A DNA stretch of 64,000 nucleotides, from assembly GCA_025924315.1 (NCBI GenBank), contig JAICIO010000013.1:1-64000 (forward strand). Direction: 5' to 3'. Both the position numbers and the translations under genes were made by a program. The stretch comes from Phycisphaerae bacterium. Lineage in GTDB: Bacteria > Planctomycetota > Phycisphaerae > Tepidisphaerales > Tepidisphaeraceae. Of this stretch, positions 7,948 through 15,935 are shown one piece after another (positions within the stretch are counted from its first letter, which is position 1; each line of letters starts with the position of its first letter). Below the pieces are notes generated by a model. That model did not search any database. It saw only the letters and a list, made by a program, of their open reading frames with translations, and was not told the origin of the DNA.

Positions 7948-10900
7948 TTAAGCGCTGGCGACGAGCGCCGGCTTAGCGACCGATGACGGCCTGTGGAGCT
8001 TCGGCGCCAGGTACTCCGCGGTGTGGCTGCCTTTAGTTTCGGCGATTTGTTCGGGGGTGCCGGTGGCGATGACTTGGCCGCCGCCTTGGCCGCCTTCGGG
8101 GCCCATGTCGATCAGCCAGTCGGCGCACTTGATCACGTCGAGGTTGTGTTCGATCACGAGCACCGTGTTGCCCATGTCGGCGAGGCGGTTCAGGACGTTC
8201 AGCAGGTTGTGGATGTCAGCGAAGTGTAAACCTGTGGTGGGTTCGTCGAGGACGTACAGCGTGTGACCGGTCGGAGTTTTGCCGAGCTCGGTGGCGAGCT
8301 TCACACGCTGCGCTTCGCCGCCGCTGAGCTGCGTGCTGGGTTGGCCGATCTTCACGTAGCTCAGGCCGACGTCGTTGATCGCCTTGAGCATCTGGTAGAT
8401 GCGCGGGAAGTTTTCGAAGAACGCGAGCGCTTCTTCGACCGTCATGTTCAACACTTCCGCGATCGTTTTGCCGCGGTAGTGGATCTGCAGGGTCTCGGCG
8501 TTGTAGCGCGTGCCGTGGCACACTTCGCAATTGACGTACACGTCGGGCAGGAAGTGCATCTCGATGCACTTCGTGCCCTGGCCCTGGCACGATTCGCAGC
8601 GGCCGCCTTTCACGTTGAAGCTGAAGCGGCCCATCTCGTATCCGCGGAGCTTCGCTTCGCGCGTTTGCGAGAAGACTTTGCGGATCTCGTCGAACACGCC
8701 GGTGTAGGTCGCGGGATTGGAGCGCGGCGTGCGACCGATCGGCGATTGGTCGATCTCGATCACCTTGTCGATCTTCTGCGCGCCGTTGAGGGTCTTGTGC
8801 TCGCCGGCTTTGACCTTGGAACCGTAGAGCTTGCGCTTGAGCGCGGGCAGCAGCGTCTGGTTGATAAGTGTCGATTTGCCGGAGCCGGAAACGCCGGTGA
8901 TGCAGACGAATCCGCCGAGAGGAATCCTCACGTCGATGTTCTTTAGATTATTCTCCCGGCAGCCTTTGAGTTCGAGGCAGTTCTTATCGGGATCGACGGG
9001 GCGGCGCTCGTCGGGTGGATGGATGGAGAACTCGCCTGTGAGGTACTTTAGCGTCGTGGACTGGTAGTTGGGATTGATATAAACGTCGTCGTTGCTCATG
9101 CGCGACTTCCGCGAAGATGCAAGCAACTTCGATGCGCGCTCGGCTGTCTCGAGCAACTCGTTCACTGGGCCGGTGACGACGACGTTTCCGCCGTGGGCGC
9201 CGGCGCCGGGGCCGATGTCGATTAAGTAGTCAGCCGCGCGGATGCAGTCTTCGTCGTGTTCGACCATCAGCACGGTGTTGCCGATGTCGCGCAGGCGCAG
9301 GAGCGTTCTAATCAGTCGGGTGTTGTCGCGCTGGTGCAGGCCGATCGTGGGCTCGTCGAGGACGTAGCAGACGCCGACGAGACCAGAGCCGACTTGCGTC
9401 GCGAGACGAATGCGTTGCGCTTCGCCGCCGGAAAGGGAACCGGTCTTGCGATCGAGCGTGAGATAGCCGAGGCCGACGTCGACCATGAAGCCAAGCCGCG
9501 CCGCGATTTCGCGAACGATTGGCTCGGCGATTTTCTGCCCTTCTTCGCCGAGCTTCAGCGCTTCGAAGAAACGCTTGGCGTATTCGACCATGAACGTGGT
9601 GACGTCGTGGATCGAATAGCCGGGGATTTGAACATCCGCATTGGTGGCGAGGGCATCTTGCCCTCGTGCCTTGGATTTTCGCTTGCGCGAGGGCGCGACG
9701 GTCTCGCCATTATTTTCCAACGCATCTTCGCCGGCGTTGGGCTGGTCCTGGTCGATTTCCCCAGATTTGCGAACGGCGCAGCTCGGGCCGGCCGAATGGA
9801 ATTCCGGGATCGGCAATTGCGGCGGCGCGCCTTCTATGTGCAATCGCACCGCCATCGCTTCCTTGCGCAGGCGCGTGCCCTTGCAGACCTGGCACGGTTG
9901 TTCACTCATGTACTGGTGCAGCCGCGCTTTGACCCATTCGCTTTCGGTGTTATCGAAGCGCCGCTGGAGGTTAGGAATCACGCCTTCGAATTCGGTTCCG
10001 GTGCCGAGGTCGCCCTTCTTATCCGTGCCGTACATCAGCACGTCGCGAACTTTCTTGGGAATGTCTTTGTACGGCGCGGTGTAGCTGATGCTGTAATCGC
10101 GGGCGAACTGCCGCAGTACGCGGCTGTACCAGATGTTCATTCGCTTGCCATTTTTCCGCCACGCTTCGACGGCGCCGTTTTCGAGCGAAAGCGATTCGTC
10201 CGCGACGATCAGGTCCGGGTCGAATTCGCAGGTTGTGCCTAGGCCATGACAGGCGGGACACGCGCCGTGCGGGCTGTTGAAGCTGAACAGCCGCGGTTCA
10301 AGCTCGGGAAGACTTACGTGCGGATGCAGCGGACAGGCGAACTTTTCGGAGTAGACGTTGTCGCTCCACGAGCCATCAGCGTTGCCGACCGTGACGATCA
10401 CGAGACCTTGCGCAAGCTTCAGCGCGGTCTCGATCGAGTCGGCGACGCGCGAACGAATTTCGGCTTTGATCACGATGCGATCGACGATCGCTTCGATGTT
10501 GTGGGCGAAGGTTTTTTGAAGCTTCGGCGCGTTCTCCGGCTTTTGCAGCTCGATGAGCTGACCATCGACGCGCGCGCGAACAAAGCCCTGCTTGTGAATC
10601 GCGCCGAAGATGTCCTTGTGCTCGCCCTTCTGCCCACGAACCAGCGGCGAGAGGATCATGACCTTTGTGCCCGCGGGAAATTTCATCACCGCATCGACGA
10701 TCTGCGATGGCGATTGGCTCGAGATCTCTCGGCCGCATTCCCAGCAATGCGGCGTGCCGGCGCGGGCGAAGAGGACGCGAAGGTAGTCGTAGATTTCCGT
10801 CGTCGTCGCGACGATCGATCGCGGATTGCTCGATGCATGCCGCTGCTCGATCGCGATCGTGGGTGGTAGTCCTTCGACTTCCTCGACATCCGGCTTCTGC

Positions 10901-11109
10901 AATTGGTCGAGAAACTGCCGCGCGTAGGCCGACAGCGACTCCATGTATTTTCGCTGGCCTTCAGCGTAGATCGTGTCGAACGCGAGCGTGGATTTGCCGG
11001 AACCCGAGAGACCGGTGACGACGACGAGCTGATCGCGCGGCACCTCGAGAGAGATGTCCTTGAGGTTGTGTTCCTTCGCGCCTTTGATCCGGATTGCTTT
11101 AGAAGTCAT
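7948..11109 (-). CDS. uvrA: Excinuclease ABC subunit UvrA with in-frame repeat-derived insertion
   Basis: UvrA is the damage-recognising ATPase of nucleotide excision repair and loads UvrB. The 1053-residue product has Walker A motifs GLSGSGKST (residues 33-41) and GVSGSGKST in the second half. It has two LSGGEAQR signatures, each followed by a DEPT Walker B, and the C-terminal zinc module CESCQGQGTKC ... CEVCHGTR. Typical UvrA is about 940 residues. The surplus lies mostly at about residues 425-500, between RLRKEAMAVRL and IHDVTTFMVEYAKRFF. That tract is polar, low in conservation character, and contains KARGQDALATNA, a translation of a dispersed palindrome. The frame is intact, so the protein is probably functional. 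No partner uvrB or uvrC is in the window. Confidence 0.97.
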   Translation of the reverse strand: MTSKAIRIKGAKEHNLKDISLEVPRDQLVVVTGLSGSGKSTLAFDTIYAEGQRKYMESLSAYARQFLDQLQKPDVEEVEGLPPTIAIEQRHASSNPRSIVATTTEIYDYLRVLFARAGTPHCWECGREISSQSPSQIVDAVMKFPAGTKVMILSPLVRGQKGEHKDIFGAIHKQGFVRARVDGQLIELQKPENAPKLQKTFAHNIEAIVDRIVIKAEIRSRVADSIETALKLAQGLVIVTVGNADGSWSDNVYSEKFACPLHPHVSLPELEPRLFSFNSPHGACPACHGLGTTCEFDPDLIVADESLSLENGAVEAWRKNGKRMNIWYSRVLRQFARDYSISYTAPYKDIPKKVRDVLMYGTDKKGDLGTGTEFEGVIPNLQRRFDNTESEWVKARLHQYMSEQPCQVCKGTRLRKEAMAVRLHIEGAPPQLPIPEFHSAGPSCAVRKSGEIDQDQPNAGEDALENNGETVAPSRKRKSKARGQDALATNADVQIPGYSIHDVTTFMVEYAKRFFEALKLGEEGQKIAEPIVREIAARLGFMVDVGLGYLTLDRKTGSLSGGEAQRIRLATQVGSGLVGVCYVLDEPTIGLHQRDNTRLIRTLLRLRDIGNTVLMVEHDEDCIRAADYLIDIGPGAGAHGGNVVVTGPVNELLETAERASKLLASSRKSRMSNDDVYINPNYQSTTLKYLTGEFSIHPPDERRPVDPDKNCLELKGCRENNLKNIDVRIPLGGFVCITGVSGSGKSTLINQTLLPALKRKLYGSKVKAGEHKTLNGAQKIDKVIEIDQSPIGRTPRSNPATYTGVFDEIRKVFSQTREAKLRGYEMGRFSFNVKGGRCESCQGQGTKCIEMHFLPDVYVNCEVCHGTRYNAETLQIHYRGKTIAEVLNMTVEEALAFFENFPRIYQMLKAINDVGLSYVKIGQPSTQLSGGEAQRVKLATELGKTPTGHTLYVLDEPTTGLHFADIHNLLNVLNRLADMGNTVLVIEHNLDVIKCADWLIDMGPEGGQGGGQVIATGTPEQIAETKGSHTAEYLAPKLHRPSSVAKPALVASA
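9644..9709. repeat. Palindromic element GTGGCGAGGGC inside uvrA
   Basis: The left arm is 9644-9666; its first 20 bases are GTGGCGAGGGCATCTTGCCC, followed by TCG. It matches 23 of 23 bases of the intergenic element at 32283. The right arm at 9688-9709 (CGAGGGC...TCTCGCCA) is its imperfect inverted copy. The element lies within the uvrA coding sequence and is read in frame on the minus strand. Confidence 0.9.
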
Positions 11110-11211
11110 GTAACGGCCCGTCTGAATGCTCGGCGGTCAATCGTACGGTATGTGTACGGATGCCGAAAGCGATTGGTTTGCGCTCAGAACGGATTGTAGG
11201 CGCGGCGGCCG

Positions 11212-12489
11212 TTACTTGCTTTCATCGGAGATGCCTTCGAGCTGCTTCGATGTGTAGTTTTCCTCGCGATCGTTTTGGTCGTACTGGTCGGCGTTCGAAT
11301 GAGGCTCAAGCTTCACGCGCAGCGTTGTGTCGCCGGTGACCTGGCCCATCATCGAATGGTAGTTGGCGTAGTAGCTCACGTTTTCCTTCGACATCGCCAA
11401 GCCTTTGCCCTGGATGTAGAGACGGACCACGCCCGTGGGAACGCCGACGAACTTGAACGTCCCGTCGGGTTTCACCTTGGTGGTCGCCCCGTCGAAGTTG
11501 TCCTCGATCGACAACGATGCCGTGGCATTCGGCGGAAGTTTTTGTCCTTCGGACAGCACGACTGTTCCGCTGACGGTTACGCCGGGCTCGATGTTCAAAT
11601 CGTCCGCATCTGCGTCGGCGGTGTCGACTTTGACATGCACAGGCCGACAGCAGCCGCGCTCGCCGAGGCTCTGCATCGTCGCGAGCACGTCATATTGATC
11701 GTTTTCCGGCACGTGTTCGACCGTGAACTTTCCATCGGCGTCGGTGCCGATCGAGAACATGCCGATGTACCGATCCATATTACGGTCCGCCTGCGTCAGA
11801 CCAATCTGCACGCCCGCGAGCGGCTGGCCGTCTTTGACGACCCTTCCGGTCACCTTTACGCCGGGGGTGAGCGTGATTTCGCAGTTCTCTCCGCTGCTGG
11901 GATGCGCGAGCTGGGGCGCGTAACGCGGATGCTCGAAGAGCACATCGAACTGCCGGCCGGGCTTGTCGGCAATCATGATAAATGCGCCGTCATCGCCCGA
12001 CACCGCGAATTGATCGACGTTTTTGATTCCGCCGTAAGAATGACCGCCCTGGTATTTCTCGCCTTGCAATGTGATGAGTGCGCCGGCGATCGGTTTGCCG
12101 TCGCCATCGACCACATGGCCGGTGACGCAATTGTCGTTATTCACGTCCTTGGGCAGCGGCGCGAGCTTTATGACGACAGGCTTTTTCGTGTCGATGCTGA
12201 AGCGCCGATGTTGCGCTTTGTAATGGTCGGCCGCAATTGCGACTTCATAGGTGAGGCGCGAATCGAGTTCGGCGAGCGCGAACCGCCCGTCGCTCTCGGT
12301 GGCGATGACATTCCCAACGCCCACGTACTCCGTCGGGCAATTCGCGGCCGCTTCCGCCCTCGGCTCTGCGGCCAACACATACACCTTGGCGTTCTCAATC
12401 GCTTTTCCCTGCGGATCCGTGACTTTCCCCTGGATCGAGAGCGAGGGCTGGGTCGTGACGGCCAGGATGACGGCGAGAATCGAGATCAT
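11212..12489 (-). CDS. Secreted protein with carboxypeptidase-regulatory-like (beta-sandwich) repeats
   Basis: The 425-residue product has a short signal peptide (MISILAVILAVTTQPSLS). Several carboxypeptidase-regulatory-like domains follow, marked by repeated phrases such as GKVTDPQGKAIENAKVYVL, GHVVDGDGKPIAGALITL, GRVVKDGQPLAGVQIGL and a later GTVVLSEGQK. Each is followed by a D-G-x-F turn (SDGRFALAEL, DDGAFIMIA, ADGKFTVEHV, PDGTFKFVGV). Such domains are structural modules of surface or secreted proteins with no catalytic residues. A GGAG sits about 8 bases before the ATG. The C-terminus is acidic and polar. It stands alone on the minus strand between uvrA and a palindromic repeat. Confidence 0.8.
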   Translation of the reverse strand: MISILAVILAVTTQPSLSIQGKVTDPQGKAIENAKVYVLAAEPRAEAAANCPTEYVGVGNVIATESDGRFALAELDSRLTYEVAIAADHYKAQHRRFSIDTKKPVVIKLAPLPKDVNNDNCVTGHVVDGDGKPIAGALITLQGEKYQGGHSYGGIKNVDQFAVSGDDGAFIMIADKPGRQFDVLFEHPRYAPQLAHPSSGENCEITLTPGVKVTGRVVKDGQPLAGVQIGLTQADRNMDRYIGMFSIGTDADGKFTVEHVPENDQYDVLATMQSLGERGCCRPVHVKVDTADADADDLNIEPGVTVSGTVVLSEGQKLPPNATASLSIEDNFDGATTKVKPDGTFKFVGVPTGVVRLYIQGKGLAMSKENVSYYANYHSMMGQVTGDTTLRVKLEPHSNADQYDQNDREENYTSKQLEGISDESK

Positions 12490-12854
12490 ATGATTGCTCC
12501 AAATCCGAGACGTTTAGCCGCGAGCTTGCTCGCGGAGGTAGTTCGGCTCGGAAGGAAATCGCGAGCAAGCTCGCGGCTAAACAGACCCCCGTCGACGCTA
12601 TTCATTGCCTGATCGCTACAAATTACCGAGGTTCCGGCATTCGGCCTGCACGTCCAAAAACTTAACGTTTTTTAATGCTGGAATCCGAAAAAATGATTTG
12701 CAATTCCCTTTGACCCCATGTATTCCTTCATTCGCTGGTGCACGGGCTTGGCTTCGCCCGACGATTCGCATGCCTTGGCTGGGTGTGCGTGGCTAAACGT
12801 CGGGTATTCACTTCGAAGCTCGTGATAACCGCTGGTTGGCTGGGAGAAATTGCA
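12490..12854. other. Intergenic region between divergent genes, with palindromic element
   Basis: The region holds the inverted repeat at 12512-12582, then an AT-richer stretch (about 12655-12700) that could contain the promoter of the sigma-54 activator gene. No clear promoter hexamers could be assigned. An in-frame extension of the downstream gene to 12738 is probably not translated, because a GGGAGAAA Shine-Dalgarno precedes the ATG at 12855. Confidence 0.6.
12512..12582. repeat. Perfect 23-bp inverted repeat, TAGCCGCGAGCTTGCTCGCG family
   Basis: The arms are 12512-12534 and 12560-12582 and are perfect inverted copies; each arm also contains the small palindrome CGCGAGCTTGCTCGCG. The loop is 25 bases. 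It lies upstream of the gene starting at 12489 on the minus strand and of the sigma-54 activator on the plus strand. Confidence 0.9.
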
Positions 12855-13868
12855 ATGGCTTCGTCTTTGGATCCCGCGTCTTTAGACGCGTCCGCGCAGA
12901 AGGAAGCGCCGCTCGGTTTCGAGCCCTTCCCGGTGCCTCAGCTCGTGGGGCAATCCGCTGCAATCACCGTTGTCAAAGATATTGCGTCGAGCATTGCTCG
13001 CCGCCGGTCTACCGTGATGATTCTCGGTGAGACAGGCAGCGGCAAAGAAATGCTTGCGCGCCATATCCACCAAACTTCAGACCGGGCCGAAAAGCCCTTC
13101 ATCCCCGTGGACTGCTCGAGCCTGTCCGACACGCTCTTCGAGAGCGAATTGTTCGGCCATGTGCGCGGCGCGTTCACCGGCGCGGTGCGGGAATCGCTCG
13201 GTTTCATCCGTGCAGCTGACGGCGGCACGCTTTTCCTCGACGAAATCGGCGAATTGAGCCTGGTTTTGCAGGCGAAGCTCCTCCGCGTGCTGCAGGAACG
13301 CGTGGTGGTCCCGGTCGGCGACACCCGTCCCCGTCCGGTCGACATCCGCGTGGTCTGCGCGACGAACAAAAACCTGGCCGACATGGTCCGCCGCGGAACT
13401 TTCCGCGAAGACCTGTATTTCCGGCTCAACGTCGTCGTTCTGCACATGCCGCCACTGCGTGACCGGCAGACGGATGTGATTGGCCTGGCCACTCATTTCC
13501 TCAATATGCAGGCCTCGCTCTACGGCGAGCAGGCGAAGCAACTCTCGCCGGAAGCTGGCGTTGCGCTGACGAACTACACGTGGCCGGGCAACGTTCGCGA
13601 GCTGGCGAACGTCATGGAGCACGCTCACGTGCTCGCGACTGGGGACGTCATCGAGCTCGTCGATCTGCCGGATCGCCTCCGCAGCAGCGAAGCGAACGAT
13701 GCACCTCCGAGCGACCTCTATCTGCCGGACCTCGAACGTCAGGCCATCGCCGAAGCGATGCGCCGGACGAAGAACAACAAGGCCCAGGCGTGTAAGCTGC
13801 TCGGAATGAACATCCAGCGCCTGAATCGCCGAATCCAGCGCCTCGGCATCCGTACGGCCAAGGACTAA
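12855..13868 (+). CDS. PspF-like sigma-54-dependent transcriptional activator
   Basis: This 337-residue bacterial enhancer-binding protein remodels sigma-54 RNA polymerase using ATP. It shows Walker A GETGSGKE (residues 58-65), the sigma-54-contacting loop GAFTGA (105-110), Walker B GGTLFLDEIGE (about 124-134), the R-finger region, and a Fis-type helix-turn-helix at the end (KNNKAQACKLLGMNIQRLNR). It has no N-terminal receiver, PAS or GAF domain; only about 25 residues precede the AAA+ core. As in PspF, its activity is therefore probably controlled by an unlinked partner or by expression level. The start is set by GGGAGAAA before the ATG. A strong terminator follows at 13893. Confidence 0.93.
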   Translation: MASSLDPASLDASAQKEAPLGFEPFPVPQLVGQSAAITVVKDIASSIARRRSTVMILGETGSGKEMLARHIHQTSDRAEKPFIPVDCSSLSDTLFESELFGHVRGAFTGAVRESLGFIRAADGGTLFLDEIGELSLVLQAKLLRVLQERVVVPVGDTRPRPVDIRVVCATNKNLADMVRRGTFREDLYFRLNVVVLHMPPLRDRQTDVIGLATHFLNMQASLYGEQAKQLSPEAGVALTNYTWPGNVRELANVMEHAHVLATGDVIELVDLPDRLRSSEANDAPPSDLYLPDLERQAIAEAMRRTKNNKAQACKLLGMNIQRLNRRIQRLGIRTAKD

Positions 13869-13892
13869 CGCCTCTTTCCAATCAACTTCATC

Positions 13893-13922
13893 AAGCCCAG
13901 CCGTTCACGGCTGGGCTTTTTT
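13893..13922 (+). terminator. Rho-independent terminator
   Basis: A hairpin with stem AGCCCAGCCG / CGGCTGGGCT and loop TTCA is followed by six T bases. It ends the sigma-54 activator transcript. Confidence 0.9.
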
Positions 13923-13977
13923 ACGCGCACAACAGATTTCGCGCTTCTGCCCCTCTGCATCTATAGTTGTGCAAGCA

Positions 13978-14796
13978 ATGTCGCCTCTCGTCCAAATCTC
14001 GCACCTCGACTTCGCCTACGGCCAAACATTGGTCCTCAAGCATGTCGATCTGACGATTGAATCCGGGATGATGGTCGGCATCATCGGCCCGAACGGCGGC
14101 GGAAAGACGACGCTGCTTCGGCTGCTTCTCGGTTTGCTCAAGCCCACGCGCGGGTCGATTACGATTGATGGACTTACGCCCGAGCGCGCCATCGCCCGCG
14201 GAGACGTCGTCGGTTATTTGCCGCAGAATTCAGCGTTACCGGCGAATTTCCCGCTCAATGTGCGGCAGGTCGTCCGATTGGGACTTGCAGGGAAAGCGGG
14301 CCTGCTGCGCTCGCCGTCGCGCGATGACGTCAACTTCAGTGAGACGCTGATCGAGCGCGTCGGCATTCGCGAGCTCGCGGAACAACCAATCGCGCAGCTC
14401 TCCGGGGGACAAATGCAACGCGCGCTCATCGCGCGAGCGCTCGCCGCTCGACCCAAGCTTCTGCTGCTCGACGAACCCACCACGGGCATCGACCGCAGCG
14501 GACAACAGCGGTTCGTGGATTTCCTCAAAGACATCCAGCGCGAGCTCGGCCTGACCGTCATCCTCGTCAGCCACGACCTCCGCGCCGTCTCCGCGGTCAG
14601 CGATCGCATCGCGTGCCTCAACGTCACCGTGCACTACCACGATGTCCCGCACAATATGCCGCGAGAGCTCGCAAACCAGATGTTCTCGTGCGATCTCGAG
14701 GCGATGGGACTCGGCGAATCGTGCGGATGTGATCGAATCGCACCAGTGAAAGTCTCCAGCTTGATCCCCTCTCCCGGTACGCCGGGAGAGGGTTAG
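13978..14796 (+). CDS. Metal (zinc/manganese-type) ABC transporter ATP-binding protein
   Basis: This is the ATPase subunit of an ABC importer of the ZnuC/MntB type. The 272 residues include Walker A GPNGGGKTT (37-45), signature LSGGQMQRAL (141-150), Walker B LLLLDEPTTG (161-170) and the switch HD (VSHDLRAVS). A late segment containing HYHDVPH and ESCGCD resembles the metal-site-like tails of this subfamily. The final residues SLIPSPGTPGEG come entirely from a dispersed palindrome whose TAG is the stop. The permease gene follows at 14916. No substrate-binding protein gene is nearby. The ATG at 13978 gives the family-like start; a GTG at 13969 is also in frame. Confidence 0.88.
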   Translation: MSPLVQISHLDFAYGQTLVLKHVDLTIESGMMVGIIGPNGGGKTTLLRLLLGLLKPTRGSITIDGLTPERAIARGDVVGYLPQNSALPANFPLNVRQVVRLGLAGKAGLLRSPSRDDVNFSETLIERVGIRELAEQPIAQLSGGQMQRALIARALAARPKLLLLDEPTTGIDRSGQQRFVDFLKDIQRELGLTVILVSHDLRAVSAVSDRIACLNVTVHYHDVPHNMPRELANQMFSCDLEAMGLGESCGCDRIAPVKVSSLIPSPGTPGEG

Positions 14797-14881
14797 GGTG
14801 AGGGCTCTGCTTCGATGAGCAATCGATCTGCGAAGAAACAGAACCCTCACCCCACCCTCTCCCGGAGTACCGGGAGAGGGA
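14766..14881. repeat. Paired hairpin element, CTCTCCC/GGGAGAG family
   Basis: The left part 14766-14806 and right part 14843-14881 are inverted copies, each containing its own hairpin (CCTCTCCCGG / CCGGGAGAGG). The left part supplies the last codons and stop of the ABC ATPase gene. A second family member is at 30917-31071 and shares GGGTTAGGGTGAGGG. Confidence 0.9.
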
Positions 14882-14915
14882 CCCGCTTCATTCCTCGCAA
14901 CATCGTCAACCTCGC

Positions 14916-15770
14916 ATGACCACCCTCGCCGCCGGGAATCTCACCAGCATGATCGTGGCGGATCTCGCGATGGCGGTCGCGTGCGCGCTGCTGAGCGTGT
15001 TCGTCGTTCTTCGCCATTGGTCGCTCGTTGGTGAAGGGATTGCTCATAGTGGCTTTGGGGGCGCGGGCACGGCGTGGCTCATCGCGCTCGCGGTTCCGTC
15101 GCTCGATCAGCCATGGCTGCCGTACGTGGGCGTCGTTGTCTTCTGTGTCGGAACCGCGCTCGCGATCGGCTGGCTCGGGCGCGACGAACGCATCTTCCCA
15201 GACGCCGCAATTGGCATCTTCCTCGTGGCCTCGCTCGCCTGGGGTCTCCTTGCACAACAAGTCTATTTAACTCATCGGAAGGCCTTTCCCCCCGCGTTTG
15301 ATAATCTGCTTTATGGTCGCGTTACAGATTTCTCAGGTACGTCTGCCACCATGGTCGTTTGCGTTAGCCTCGCGGTGATCGTGGTTTTTGCGATGATGAA
15401 CAAAGAGATCGTGAGCTACGCCTTCGATCCTTTGGCGTCGCGCATCTCCGGTGTGAATACGACGCTCGTTTACAACGTTCTGATGATTCTGCTCGCCGCG
15501 GTAGTCATCATCTCCGTGCGTGTCGTTGGAACACTGCTAGCGACTGCATTGCTCGTTCTGCCCGGGACGACAGCGCTCCTGCTCAGCAAAAACCTTCGCA
15601 GCGTGATGATCTATTCGGTCGCAGTGAGCGCCCTCGCAGTGCTGATCGGTTTACTCATTTACATGCGATGGCCTCTCCTGCCGCTCGGGCCGGCGATTGT
15701 GCTCGTGCTCGTCCTCGAATTTGCGGTTACGTATCTCGTCACGAAGCTCCGCAGCCCCGTCGCGACGTAA
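14916..15770 (+). CDS. Metal ABC transporter permease (ABC-3 family)
   Basis: The 284-residue, very hydrophobic protein has about eight membrane helices and matches the ZnuB/MntC permease family. Features are an early SVFVVLRHWSLVGEGIAHSG segment, the coupling-helix region around SFDPLA-like YAFDPLASRISGVNT, and VRVVGTLLATALLVLPGTTA. It would form the membrane channel for zinc, manganese or iron import with the ATPase encoded just upstream; a 119-base palindrome-filled gap separates the two genes. The substrate is not decidable from sequence. The stop is followed by another palindromic element. Confidence 0.9.
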   Translation: MTTLAAGNLTSMIVADLAMAVACALLSVFVVLRHWSLVGEGIAHSGFGGAGTAWLIALAVPSLDQPWLPYVGVVVFCVGTALAIGWLGRDERIFPDAAIGIFLVASLAWGLLAQQVYLTHRKAFPPAFDNLLYGRVTDFSGTSATMVVCVSLAVIVVFAMMNKEIVSYAFDPLASRISGVNTTLVYNVLMILLAAVVIISVRVVGTLLATALLVLPGTTALLLSKNLRSVMIYSVAVSALAVLIGLLIYMRWPLLPLGPAIVLVLVLEFAVTYLVTKLRSPVAT

Positions 15771-15775
15771 ATGCT

Positions 15776-15877
15776 GTAGCGGCGACGCCTGCGTCGCGTC
15801 GATGCACAGCATCGAATCAATTGAGCGACTCGGTTCGATGGCGGCTGCGCCGCCCGCGACGCAGGCGTCGCCCCTAC
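15776..15877. repeat. Inverted repeat GTAGCGGCGACGCCTGCGTC family
   Basis: The arms 15776-15798 and 15855-15877 are 23-base inverted copies with one mismatch, separated by 56 bases. The element lies between the permease stop and the sorbosone-dehydrogenase-like gene. Confidence 0.88.
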
Positions 15878-15935
15878 CTTAAAGACGCACGGTTGAGATG
15901 ACAGAAGCGATCGCCTCTGGTAGTTCTGTCACACC

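Noticed and set aside
11275-12612. Long plus-strand open frame (445 codons) opposite the carboxypeptidase-regulatory protein gene
   Set aside because: It is rich in His, Arg and Val in the pattern of an antisense GC-rich frame, has no domain, and overlaps a gene with a signal peptide and clear domain repeats.
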